Part shown: piece by piece, positions 16,690 to 26,100 of the stretch
How the letters are laid out: each line of letters starts with the position of its first letter
Numbering within the stretch: position 1 is the stretch's first letter
Source: a virus
Virus record (IMG/VR): IMGVR_UViG_3300046010_010473
Coordinates: 1 to 31,786 of that record
Direction: 5' to 3' (one strand)
Length of the DNA: 31,786 nt
The notes under the pieces: model-generated
Seen by the model: the letters and a program-made list of their open reading frames with translations, nothing else
What the model was told of the DNA's origin: nothing
Database searches by the model: none
Translations under genes and position numbers: made by a program

Positions 16690-17424
16690 ATGAGTGAAAA
16701 TAAATTAAAAATGCCAACAGAAATTGTTGAGCTCCCATCTCAAGGGTTAATATACCCAGAGTCTTCACCTTTATCAAGTGGTAAAATTGAAATGAAGTAT
16801 ATGACTGCTAAAGAAGAAGATATATTAACAAATCAAAATTATATTAGTAAAGGTATTGTATTAGATGAATTAGTTAAATCTCTTATTGTATCTAATATAA
16901 ATTATGATGATTTATGTATTGGTGATAAAAATGGCATTTTGATAGCCGCTCGTATTTTAGGTTATGGTAAAGAATATACATTCATGTACGGTGGAGAAGA
17001 ATATACAATTGATTTAACTACTATAGAAAACAAATCTATTGATGCTGATTTATTTAAAAAAGGTACAAATGAATTATCATTTACCTTACCAGCTACTAAT
17101 ATCTCTATAACTTTTAAATTATTAACTGGGCAAGACGAGAAAAAAATTAAAGCTGAGTTAGAAGGTTTAAAGAAAATTAACAAAAATTCATCAGCTGAAT
17201 TATCTACTCGTTTAAAATACATTATTACATCTATAAATGGTAATAGAGATCAAAAAGATATTAGAGAATTTGTAGACACACAATTATTAGCTCGTGACTC
17301 CAGAGCGTTGAGGGAGTATATAAAGGAGGTGCAGCCAGACGTTGATCTGACCTTTTTTCCCGATAGGAGCGACGAGAAAGTCTCAATTCCAGTTGGACTT
17401 AGCTTTTTTTGGCCTGACGCCTGA
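16690..17424 (+). CDS. Baseplate/tail-assembly protein (T4 gp26-like); candidate zero-frame chaperone
   Basis: A 244-residue protein with the pattern seen in T4-type baseplate proteins of the gp26 group. It has ELPSQGLIYPESSPLSSGKIEMKYMTAKEEDILTN at residues 14-48, a charged helix with LDELVKSLI, then GILIAARILGYGKEYTF and a short β-region. It is soluble, with no signal or membrane segment. It lies just before the tape measure gene and overlaps an ORF in another frame (to 17698) that lacks a credible start codon. That layout is used by tail-assembly chaperones, where a minority of ribosomes change frame to make a longer fusion. The last 110 nt or so are notably GC-rich with unusual codons (AGG, GAG, GTG). 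The zero-frame product would end in FFWPDA. Confidence 0.8.
   Translation: MSENKLKMPTEIVELPSQGLIYPESSPLSSGKIEMKYMTAKEEDILTNQNYISKGIVLDELVKSLIVSNINYDDLCIGDKNGILIAARILGYGKEYTFMYGGEEYTIDLTTIENKSIDADLFKKGTNELSFTLPATNISITFKLLTGQDEKKIKAELEGLKKINKNSSAELSTRLKYIITSINGNRDQKDIREFVDTQLLARDSRALREYIKEVQPDVDLTFFPDRSDEKVSIPVGLSFFWPDA
17323..17331 (+). promoter_or_regulatory. Internal Shine-Dalgarno-like sequence
   Basis: AAGGAGGTG lies within the gp26-like coding region and matches the bacterial 16S anti-Shine-Dalgarno sequence over nine bases, in a window where most real starts lack any such site. No usable start codon for a downstream frame lies 5-12 nt after it (TTG at 17342 runs into TGA at once). It may pause ribosomes and promote the suspected frameshift. 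Confidence 0.4.
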
Positions 17425-17698
17425 TATAGTCCCACAAATAAGAGCTAATTTATTTACTCAAATACATGAAATAGTTTTCCATGGTCAAGGAGGATATAAT
17501 TGGGAAACTGTTTATAATATGCCTACTTGGCTTCGTAAATTTACTTTTAATAAACTAAGAGAATATTATGAAAAACAAAACCAACATAATAATGAAGATT
17601 TAGCTACTCAATCTCAAAAAATAAAAGAAGGTAAAATAGATTTACCATCTCATTTTAAAGGTAAAATAGATAATAGTAAGAAAATAGCCAAGTATTAA
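17351..17698 (+). CDS. Frameshift extension ORF of the gp26-like gene (T-type chaperone extension)
   Basis: The reading frame is open from 17351 to TAA at 17696-17698. No ATG or GTG occurs near its beginning; the first candidate start is TTG at 17393 without a ribosome site, and the first ATG lies about 42 residues further in, within apparently conserved sequence (VYNMPTWLRKF). This argues that it is translated mainly as a fusion. If the shift occurs at the T7 run, about 95 residues are added to about 240, giving a protein of about 335. The extension contains GQGGYNWETVYNMPTWLRKFTFNKLREYYEKQN, a helix with aromatic residues, and a basic Lys-rich tail. If translated alone from TTG it would be 101 residues. 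Confidence 0.65.
   Translation, partial: PFFPIGATRKSQFQLDLAFFGLTPDIVPQIRANLFTQIHEIVFHGQGGYNWETVYNMPTWLRKFTFNKLREYYEKQNQHNNEDLATQSQKIKEGKIDLPSHFKGKIDNSKKIAKY
17404..17410 (+). other. Candidate slippery site for programmed frameshifting
   Basis: A run of seven T is read as AGC TTT TTT TGG in the zero frame, ending 11 nt before the TGA stop at 17422. The overlapping ORF is entered by a +1 or -2 change; a -2 slip on the T run would keep full UUU pairing. A second T6 run lies at 17353-17358, also inside the open overlap window (17351-17424). A -1 shift would not reach the downstream frame. Confidence 0.5.
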
Positions 17699-17712
17699 AA
17701 CTTGGCTTTTTT
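17686..17712 (+). terminator. Rho-independent terminator overlapping the frameshift ORF end
   Basis: An eight-base-pair stem (AGCCAAGT with ACTTGGCT) has a six-base loop and six T. The stop codon of the ORF (17696-17698) lies in the loop, so the 5' arm of the stem is coding. A TATTTATAA motif follows two bases after the T tract. Confidence 0.85.
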
Positions 17713-17714
17713 CA

Positions 17715-17723
17715 TATTTATAA
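17715..17723 (+). promoter_or_regulatory. TATTTATAA motif before the tape measure gene
   Basis: An exact copy directly after the terminator and 15 nt before the tape measure ATG. Confidence 0.55.
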
Positions 17724-17738
17724 CATATACATTATAAT

Positions 17739-20180
17739 ATGGCTTTAACTCCTGAAGAACAAAAGAAACTAAATAATCTCCTTAAAGAAGGTATTGAATT
17801 AGCTAAAAAATTAGGTTTAACCGCTGATGAGGCTAGTTTAAAAAATTTTACAGGTGATTTAGTTCAAGCTGAAAGAATAGTAAAATCTTTAAGAGATGAA
17901 TGGAAAGATTATATTAGTGATATTGCTGGGGCTAGAGAAGGATTTGTTCGTATTCTTGATGAAATTAAAGGTATAAACAGTGGGATTAATAGATCTAAAG
18001 AAGCTTTTAAAGGATTAACTAGTTTAGCTGCTAAATTGCAAAGCCATGCTGATGGAACTAATAGATTATCTACTAAAGAATTAGAAAAGCTAAAACAACA
18101 AACAAAACAAAGAGAAGAAGATTTAAAATTAGCTGGTAAATTAGCTAAAGATAGAGTAAAAGAATTAGAAGGTAAAGCTACATTATCTAAAAAAGAAAAA
18201 AAAGAATTAACTGAAGCTAGAATTGCTCATCAAAATATTTCCCAAGAAATAACTAAAAACGCAGGGCATTTAAAACAATTTAATGAGCAATTAGATCGCA
18301 ATATTGATGTTCAAAAACAAATTGAAAAATCTTTAGGTGTTACTGGGGCCCTAATGAAAGGGATGTCTAAAATCCCATTCCTAGGAGACCTACCAGGTAT
18401 GAGTGACATTTTAGGTAATGTAGAAGAAGATATTAGACAGATTGAAGAAAAAGAAGGAAGAATAGTTAGTAAAAGCGAAGCTATGAAAATGGCTTTTAAA
18501 AAGATGGGTCCGACTTTAAAAGAAGGATTAACAGATCCATTAGTTATAGGAGGTTTTTTATTTAATGAGATGAAAGCTGCTATATTAGGAGCTGACAAAG
18601 CTACAGGTGAACTAGCTAAAAATACAGACTTAACTTATACTGAAGCACTTCAAGCTAGAGAAGAATTTACAAATATAGCTAATTTGTCAATGGATAGTGC
18701 TATTAACACTAAAGGATTACAAGAGAGTTATAGTGCTATAGCATCATCATTAGGAGCTCAAGCTGATATTAATCAAAAAGATTTAGAAACCTTTACTAAA
18801 TTAAGAGAACAAGCTGGATTTACTAATGAAGAATTAGCTGGGATGTATAAAATGTCTTTAGTAACTGGTAAATCTATTGAACAAACATCTGAAGAATTTT
18901 TAGGAGGTGCTGAAGCTTTAGCTAAACAAAAAGGTTTATCTATCAATGTTAAGCAATTAATGAAAGACTCAGCATCTGTATCAGCTGATATTAAATTATC
19001 ATTAGGTGGAAGTGCTGAATCATTAGCTAAAGCTATGGTATCTGCTAAAGCATTAGGTGTTAATCTAGAAAAAGTAGATGATATAGCTAACTCATTATTA
19101 CAATTTGAAGACAGCATATCATCTGAATTAGAAGCAGAATTACTAACTGGTAAAGATATCACTCTTGAAAGAGCAAGATTAGCCGCTTTAAATAATGATT
19201 TTGCTACTGTAGCTGAAGAGATAAATAACCAATTAGGAGGATCAGCTGAATTCTCAGCTATGAATCGTCTTCAACAAGAAGCTATAGCTAAATCAGTTGG
19301 TATGACAAGAGAAGAGTTAGCTAAATCTTTAACAGAACAAGAGGCATTACAAAAAGTAGGTGTTAAAACAGCTGAAGCCGCTAAAGAAAAATATGATGCC
19401 TTAGTAGCTCAATATGGAGTTGAAAAAGCCCAACAAATGTTAGGTGATGAAGCTTTAGCTAGACAATTTAAACAACAGGATAATCAAGAAAAAGTTAATC
19501 AAGCTATTGAAAAAGCTAGAGATTTATTTATAGGACTAGCCCAACCTATATTAGAATTTGTAACTCCTATAGTTGATCTAGTTACAACTATACTCCCAGC
19601 TGTTAATTTTTTATTATCTCCCTTGATTGAAGGATTTAAACTTATTGGGAATTTAGTTTCTGGGTTTGTTGATGGGTTAAAAAAAGGACAACCAATTATG
19701 GTAGCTATAGCTGCTGGGTTAACAGCTATATTAGCTCCTACTATAATGACAGCTATATTTAGTATTTTTAGTGCTTTTGCTAAAATACCATTTGGAGTAG
19801 GGATTCCTTTAGCTATCACAGCTGTAGCTGGAATGATAAGTCTAGCTACTAAATCAGCTAATGATGTTAAAAAAATTAAAGATGGAGCTATTGATTCCAA
19901 TGGTGGTTTAGTAGTATCTAAACCTGAGGGAGGAATTGTAGCTCAAGGTATTAAAGATGATAATGTTGTATTCACTACTAATGATGTTAAATCTGGAGGA
20001 GGAACCTCAACTGGAGGAAACACATCAGGCATGATGTCTGAGTTAGTCGCTATTAAAAACTTACTTCAACAAATAGCTTCAACACCAGGTAAAGTTGAAA
20101 TTGATGGAACAGAAGCTGGTAGAGTATTAGCCCCATTAATTAACCAAACTAACCTTCAAACCCAGGTAAAAACCCAATAA
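17739..20180 (+). CDS. Tail tape measure protein
   Basis: This protein sets tail length and is ejected ahead of the DNA. The 813 residues are dominated by long Lys/Glu/Ala/Leu helices and coiled coils (especially residues 1-210 and 290-610). A hydrophobic segment follows at about 600-710, including GQPIMVAIAAGLTAILAP and GVGIPLAITAVAGMISLA, typical of the membrane-active part of tape measures. The C-terminal 100 residues are Gly-rich and end in a short helical piece with the VEIDGTEAGRVLAPLIN segment common at tape-measure ends. At roughly 1.5 Å per residue it predicts a tail near 120 nm (inference). It is preceded by the frameshift gene pair, which is where tape measure chaperones lie. Confidence 0.9.
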   Translation: MALTPEEQKKLNNLLKEGIELAKKLGLTADEASLKNFTGDLVQAERIVKSLRDEWKDYISDIAGAREGFVRILDEIKGINSGINRSKEAFKGLTSLAAKLQSHADGTNRLSTKELEKLKQQTKQREEDLKLAGKLAKDRVKELEGKATLSKKEKKELTEARIAHQNISQEITKNAGHLKQFNEQLDRNIDVQKQIEKSLGVTGALMKGMSKIPFLGDLPGMSDILGNVEEDIRQIEEKEGRIVSKSEAMKMAFKKMGPTLKEGLTDPLVIGGFLFNEMKAAILGADKATGELAKNTDLTYTEALQAREEFTNIANLSMDSAINTKGLQESYSAIASSLGAQADINQKDLETFTKLREQAGFTNEELAGMYKMSLVTGKSIEQTSEEFLGGAEALAKQKGLSINVKQLMKDSASVSADIKLSLGGSAESLAKAMVSAKALGVNLEKVDDIANSLLQFEDSISSELEAELLTGKDITLERARLAALNNDFATVAEEINNQLGGSAEFSAMNRLQQEAIAKSVGMTREELAKSLTEQEALQKVGVKTAEAAKEKYDALVAQYGVEKAQQMLGDEALARQFKQQDNQEKVNQAIEKARDLFIGLAQPILEFVTPIVDLVTTILPAVNFLLSPLIEGFKLIGNLVSGFVDGLKKGQPIMVAIAAGLTAILAPTIMTAIFSIFSAFAKIPFGVGIPLAITAVAGMISLATKSANDVKKIKDGAIDSNGGLVVSKPEGGIVAQGIKDDNVVFTTNDVKSGGGTSTGGNTSGMMSELVAIKNLLQQIASTPGKVEIDGTEAGRVLAPLINQTNLQTQVKTQ

Positions 20181-20187
20181 TGTTTAA

Positions 20188-20196
20188 TATTTATAA
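20188..20196 (+). promoter_or_regulatory. TATTTATAA motif before the 20220 gene
   Basis: An exact copy ending 23 nt before the ATG at 20220. Confidence 0.5.
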
Positions 20197-20219
20197 TAAA
20201 CCTTTAAAAATATACAACT

Positions 20220-20504
20220 ATGGGACTATTAGACAAATTTTTAGATGATGGATCAAATTACACTACATATAATAATGCTGGACAACCAAATACAGTATTA
20301 GCTACAAACCAATCCACTCTTCACTACTACTCAGTAGGTAGATTTGAATATATGCAAGATGTTAATAATAGTTATCAACAGTATGATGACGGTGCTCTTA
20401 ATCCATTACCTATGCCTTCCCAATTAGATATTAGTAATGGGTACACTCCATTCCAATACCAATATAGCTTACCAGAAGGAATTAACTTAGATAATTTAGG
20501 ATAA
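20220..20504 (+). CDS. Small tail/baseplate-region protein of unknown function
   Basis: A 94-residue, Asn-, Tyr- and Gln-rich acidic protein opening with the helix MGLLDKFLDDG and otherwise without clear helices; no cysteines or membrane segments. It has a motif copy upstream and the next gene starts 21 nt after it. Its composition recalls the 15597 repeat protein, though I see no alignable repeat. Position between tape measure and baseplate genes suggests a minor tail-tip part. Confidence 0.65.
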   Translation: MGLLDKFLDDGSNYTTYNNAGQPNTVLATNQSTLHYYSVGRFEYMQDVNNSYQQYDDGALNPLPMPSQLDISNGYTPFQYQYSLPEGINLDNLG

Positions 20505-20505
20505 T

Positions 20506-20514
20506 AATTTATAA
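20506..20514 (+). promoter_or_regulatory. TATTTATAA-family motif (degenerate) before the 20526 gene
   Basis: AATTTATAA differs from the motif by its first base and ends 11 nt before the ATG at 20526. Confidence 0.35.
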
Positions 20515-20525
20515 AAATCACTTGA

Positions 20526-22820
20526 ATGCCATTAATAACATCTAACACAGATCTTAAATCGTTATCCTTTGGTCACGATAGACCTGGTGGTGGATCAAGT
20601 GGTCAACCTTTTTTATTCACTGGATTTAATATACCTAATGTAGATTTTCCACCTCCTAATACAACATTAGAACAAGCTTACAGTGGGTCAGCTGGATTTG
20701 GAATAGGACAAAATCTTTTTGATATACCTCCACTAACACTTTTAGTTGGTAAAAATGTTAGAGAAGTAACTTTATTTAAGGGTAATGGTATAGATATAGC
20801 TACACCTATTATTAATGGTTTAGATAAAGCCGCTAAATTTATAACAAATGGAGCTGAAGGAGCTGTAAATGCTGTTATCGGGGCTATTAATAATTCATTT
20901 GATACAACCCAAAACCCAAGCTCTCCTGATTTTCTTTGGAGAAAAAATAGATTTAATATAGCTCATTCATTTGCTGATACTGTTAGAGTTACTAAATTTT
21001 TAACAACCCCATCAGGTATATTCTTTATTATTAAGCAGGAATTATTAGAAAGACAGAATGTTAAAGTAGATGGATACACTAGACTTTACAACCCAGGAAG
21101 TACTATAGCTCAAGTTGGTGTTAACTCTATTGGATATCATTTAAATAAAGCAGGTATAAATCCATTTGAACGAAGTTACTTTAAAGGTGGTAATATAGGA
21201 TATTTTGATAATGCTAGACTTTACAAAAATAGATTTGGTTTACCTAATCAACCTGATGATATAGGTAGAGGGTCTAATAGGTTAACATTATTAACTTTAT
21301 CTAAAATAAACCAAGAAAATACTTTACAAGTAGCATTAGCTACTAATAACCAATATGGAGTCACTCCTCCAGGAAGTGTAGATCTTTTAAAATATGGAGG
21401 TGGTCCTGGTTCTATATTAGGTATAGGAAATACTAATATTCGTTGGCAAAATCCTACTAGGACTGTCTTATTAAGAAGAGATAAAACAGGTTTTAGTAAA
21501 GTTACTAATGAATCAAATTATAACTATTTAACCCCAATAGGTTCTCCTAACATAGTCTGGTATTATAATCCAAATGCTTCAACTACTACTATTAATGGTG
21601 TAGCTAAAAAAATTAGTGTTTACCAAAGTTTATATTTGTCACTTCCTGAAACTGATAGAGATAAATTATTTAATTTATACTTTAATGGTGGAATTAATTA
21701 TAGAAATAATACTTATACTATAAGTAGCAGTTTATACTCCCCACCAAGTTTACTTAGTGAATCATCTACTATTATAAGTAGAAAAGGAACAGACCCAACT
21801 AAACCAGAATATTACACCCCAGACAGTAATTCTACTACTTGGGTTTATACAGCGGCAAATGGTGCTGCTAAAAAATATTTTGATGTAGCTAAAGAAGAAA
21901 TTAATACTACTAATACATCATCATTATTTGATAGTATTTTTATTGGAGGATTACCTGGAGAGTCTAAGAATACTAATTCTACTAATATATTTTCAAATAA
22001 AAAAAATAACACAGATAAAGATCTTTTTACTTTAGATGGTGTTCAAATAGCTAATAAAACATCTTTAGGTAAAGCCCAAAATACTGAATTTGGAACTTCA
22101 GGTATAGTGGATTTTAGAAGTGGAAGTTTTGTAGATCAAAATGGAAAATCATTAGTATCATCAACTGATTATACTGTATTTAATAGAAATACATATGGTA
22201 GTAAAACTTCATTTAAAGGAAATTATTCTGGAGGTAGTAGAATTACAGATCCAAATGCTGGAATAAGTTCTGATAGTAGTAGTAATGATTTTATTACTCT
22301 CCAATTTACTGTAACATCACCTCAAACTACAATTGCAGTTAATTTTAAAGCTTATTTAGAAAACTGGAGTGATGGATTTAAAGGAGATTGGAGTTCTATT
22401 AAGTATATGGGTAGAGCTGAAAGTTTTTATAAATATAATGGGTTTTCAAGAGATAGTTCAATTTCTTTTTTAGTACCTACTTTATCAAGATTAGATTTAA
22501 AAAATAATTATTCTAATTTAAACCAATTAATTAGTAGTGTAGCCCCATCATATTCAACAGGAACAGGTGGAGCGACAGTGGGTTTAATGAGAGGTGTTAT
22601 AACATATGTAACTATGGGTGATTATTTTAAAAACATGCCTTCTATAGTCAATAATGTAAATTATGAACAAATTAATGACATGGGGTGGGATATAAATAGA
22701 AATCAAGATGGAACTAAAATTACTGATAGTTTACAATTACCTAAAGGAATTAAAGTAAATATTTCATTTACCCCACTTCATAATTTTGTTCCTCAATATA
22801 ATGAAAAATATATAGGATGA
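20526..22820 (+). CDS. Large baseplate-type structural protein (unrecognised family)
   Basis: A 764-residue, Asn/Ser/Gly-rich, mainly β protein between the tape measure and a LysM protein, a slot that in contractile tails holds proteins initiating the tube on the baseplate (T4 gp48 and gp54 roles). Residues 80-160 include a helical AAKFITNGAEGAVNAVIGAINN segment, and residues about 150-190 a well-ordered RFNIAHSFADTVRVTKFLT block. The C-terminal part looks tube-like: after GLMRGVITYVTMGDYFKNMPSIVNNV (M697 to Y700 at MGDY) comes MGWDI and LPKGIKVNISFTPLHNF. This is a pattern of short strands seen in tube-initiator or hub-associated proteins. The exact homologue is not recognised. Confidence 0.75.
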   Translation: MPLITSNTDLKSLSFGHDRPGGGSSGQPFLFTGFNIPNVDFPPPNTTLEQAYSGSAGFGIGQNLFDIPPLTLLVGKNVREVTLFKGNGIDIATPIINGLDKAAKFITNGAEGAVNAVIGAINNSFDTTQNPSSPDFLWRKNRFNIAHSFADTVRVTKFLTTPSGIFFIIKQELLERQNVKVDGYTRLYNPGSTIAQVGVNSIGYHLNKAGINPFERSYFKGGNIGYFDNARLYKNRFGLPNQPDDIGRGSNRLTLLTLSKINQENTLQVALATNNQYGVTPPGSVDLLKYGGGPGSILGIGNTNIRWQNPTRTVLLRRDKTGFSKVTNESNYNYLTPIGSPNIVWYYNPNASTTTINGVAKKISVYQSLYLSLPETDRDKLFNLYFNGGINYRNNTYTISSSLYSPPSLLSESSTIISRKGTDPTKPEYYTPDSNSTTWVYTAANGAAKKYFDVAKEEINTTNTSSLFDSIFIGGLPGESKNTNSTNIFSNKKNNTDKDLFTLDGVQIANKTSLGKAQNTEFGTSGIVDFRSGSFVDQNGKSLVSSTDYTVFNRNTYGSKTSFKGNYSGGSRITDPNAGISSDSSSNDFITLQFTVTSPQTTIAVNFKAYLENWSDGFKGDWSSIKYMGRAESFYKYNGFSRDSSISFLVPTLSRLDLKNNYSNLNQLISSVAPSYSTGTGGATVGLMRGVITYVTMGDYFKNMPSIVNNVNYEQINDMGWDINRNQDGTKITDSLQLPKGIKVNISFTPLHNFVPQYNEKYIG

Positions 22821-22824
22821 TAAA

Positions 22825-23127
22825 ATGAATAGATATCAAAATACTAAAATAATAAATCAACCTGATACTAATATAAAATACTATAGAGACACTAAATACC
22901 CTATTGTACCTTTATCTATAGATGATATATATGTTATAGCGACAGAAGGAGATAGATATGACAAACTAGCTCAACAATACTATAATGATTCAACATTATG
23001 GTGGGTTATATCTATAGCTAATGATAATCTTCCTCAAAATTCTTTATATCTTCCTGAAGGACTCCAAATACGTATACCCAGTAATGTTAGTAGTATTATA
23101 GCCGCTTATAACATTTTAAATTCATAA
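22825..23127 (+). CDS. LysM-domain baseplate protein (P2 gpX / T4 gp53-type role)
   Basis: A 100-residue protein with one LysM fold at about residues 32-88: VIATEGDRYDKLAQQYYNDSTLWWVISIANDN followed by LYLPEGLQIRIP. The order of acidic start, double aromatic WW and LPxGxxIxIP ending is the LysM signature. Small LysM proteins next to the hub are standard in contractile injection systems (P2 gpX, the LysM part of T4 gp53), where they bind hub or wedge proteins rather than free peptidoglycan. The start lies 4 nt after the upstream stop, and the hub gene starts 3 nt after its own stop. Confidence 0.85.
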   Translation: MNRYQNTKIINQPDTNIKYYRDTKYPIVPLSIDDIYVIATEGDRYDKLAQQYYNDSTLWWVISIANDNLPQNSLYLPEGLQIRIPSNVSSIIAAYNILNS

Positions 23128-23130
23128 GTT

Positions 23131-26100
23131 ATGCCAAAAAATATTGTAGGGTCTAAGTTTGATGACTATGTCAAAGAACAGATTGAATATAGACAAAAAG
23201 AACTATATAACCTAAAAAAATCTAAATCCTCAGAAACTTTAATATATCAAAATGCTAACACAGCGTTTTTACGATTAACTTCTGGAGTTGATATAGATGG
23301 AGAACAACCTGGAACCTCAGCTAAAAAATATCAATTATTTAATACTAGATTTGACAACCAATTTGCCACAGGTGTAGGATTAGGTGGGAACACAGCTTAT
23401 GGTTTTGAATCTAATAGTGGATATGGATTTTCCCCACCCCCAGGTCTGGTTTCAGCAGATGTTAAATCTTTAAATAGAGGATCTTTAAGAGAAGCTACAA
23501 TTAAAATACTATGTCATAATATTGATCAATTTAATATTATAGATAAATTATATCTTAGATTAGGATTTTCCATGTTATTAGAGTGGGGATGGTCCCAATA
23601 TTTTAATAGCTCACCAAAATTTAAAGGTACATTTCAAACCACATACCATAATGTAGCTACAGACCAATATTTCTTAAAAAGAAATAACCAAATAAATATC
23701 CTAAACCAAATTCAAGCTGATAGACAAAGTTCTTGTGGTAATTATGATGCTATGTTTGGTTTGGTAAAAAACTATTCCTGGGATTTACAAAAAGATGGAA
23801 GTTATGATATAACTATAAACTTAGTGTCGGTAGGAGATGTTATTGAATCTTTAAAAACTAATGTATCTCATCCTACTAATGCTCCTCAAACAACAAATGT
23901 CCCTCAAGACCAACCACCTTTACAATATAACGCTCAAAAATCTACTTTAAATAAAATATTATGGTGGTTAGCTAGCCAATTAAAAGCAGAAGATCTATAT
24001 AATAATGGTAAATATTATTTACAAGGCCCAGAAGTAACAGCTGATTTAATAGCTAATGGAATTGGAGTTAAACCAAATCAAAACAATGATGATCTAACCG
24101 CTGAAGGTGAAGTTGTTGGTTTTGTGTTCCCTCAATTACTTGGAGTAAAAGAAGGCTCTTCAATCCCAGGTGTGCAAGCTCAATATTTTATGAAACTTGG
24201 ATTTTTACTAAGATGTTTACAAAACTTTTGTTTATTATATGATGAAACACAATCTAATCAAGGATTAATTAATTTAGATTTTGACAAAAATTCAAGTTTT
24301 TGCTTCACATATGGACGACATGGTAGTTTAGATCCTAGAGTATGCTTGATAGAAGTAAACAAAGATTTATCAGGCACAGTACCACCTCCCCCATCTAACT
24401 CAGGAGGTAACACATCAGTGGCGACATCAAATGGTCTAGTTATGACTGTTAAGGAATATACTTGGAGAGGAATACATGTTCAAGACGGAACTAACCCAAT
24501 TCCTCCTGACTTTTCCAAAGGAGTAGCACCTATGACTTCAGAAATAACAGCTAAGGGAAGTGCATTTGGTTTTGCATCTGCTAATCTAGTCAATGGTTAT
24601 TATTCTCTTCAACAAGGTAATCCAACTTTTATAAATCTTTATGAAGATATTCAAGATAAAGCAAGTATAGAAGCAGATATACAAAAATACACCCCACCAT
24701 CCCCAGGATATATTACTACTGAGACAACTCAACCTGCTACCTCAACTACAGCTAATGTAATAACACCGGTGTATTCAACCTTTTGGTATGGGATTTCAAC
24801 ACAATATAAAGATTTTGTTGATAAAGTACTTAATAAAAATCCAACCACAAGTACAGGTTTAATAGATATAGGTATTAATAATGAAGTTATAACAGAAATA
24901 TTAGAGAATAACCCAACTATTTTTCAAAGAAATTTTAAATACGATGGGGCATTTGGTCTAGCTGATGGTTCAATACATATAAAAGAATATAAATATAAAA
25001 CAGTTACATTCACTGATGCTAATGTTGGGTATACTAATAATAATACTTCTCCAACTGGTGAGGGAAATAATTTAGATGTACAAAATAATTTATTTGATGA
25101 TATTAAAGATGGTATACAATTTAAATATGACAATACAAGTCTCACTAAACAATTCATAGGTAGAACATTAAACATGTATATTAACATGGATTATATAGCT
25201 AAAACCTTAGAAAATTATATAGATATTAAAACTGGAGCTATATCTGTGTATGATTTTTTAGATAAATTAATGAGTGGGGTACAACATGCTTTAGGTAATA
25301 TTAATAATTTTAGTGTCTCATATAACCAAGATAATAATTCTTTTAGAATAATTGATAATACATTCATACCTGGATTAGGAAGTATCCCAGAAGCAAGTGG
25401 TTTATTTGATAACCCGACTAGATTTATAACTCACACCCTAGATAGTACTGAGGGTAGTTTTGTAAGAGATGCCTCTGTAAAAACCCAATTATCAAATAAT
25501 TTTGCTACTTCTGTTACAGTTGGAGCTCAAGCTAATGGTAATGTTGTAGGATCTAATTCAACAGCTTTAAGTAAATGGAATACGGGGCTAACAGATAGGA
25601 TAATTCATACTAAATCAAATATTAATAATCCTAAAGGAGGATCATCTGATGTGGCCACAAATTATTATTCAAATGTAGGTTTAATACAAAACCTATACTC
25701 AGCTATTAATGATGGTAATATAACAGATGAACAAATTGATGGTTCAAAAGATGCAGGTATAGATTTATTTAATTTTGAATTAGGAGAATATGTTAAAGAA
25801 GATATTATTCCAAGTATAGGATTTTTACCTATTAATCTTGAATTAACTATGGATGGCTTAAGTGGAATGAGAATATATGAGTCATACACAGCTGATACTA
25901 GGTTACTACCAGAAAAATATCAAAATAAAATTCAATTTATAACAACAGGTATATCTCATAAAATTCAAAACAATGATTGGACTACAACAATAACAAGCAT
26001 ATCAGGCCCAAGATATGATGGTAAAACAGTAAAAGATACCCCTACTTTAAAAAGCCATAATTTAGGATGGATTCAACAAGTAGTTAAAGATGAATCAAAA

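Noticed and set aside
17393-17698. Independent gene starting at TTG 17393
   Set aside because: No ribosome site at proper distance, rare start codon, and an open frame extending upstream of it; frameshift expression explains the layout better, though it is not excluded.
19499-19900. 133-residue minus-strand ORF opposite the tape measure hydrophobic region
   Set aside because: Hydrophobic because the sense strand encodes a hydrophobic segment; no minus-strand genes or promoters elsewhere in the window.
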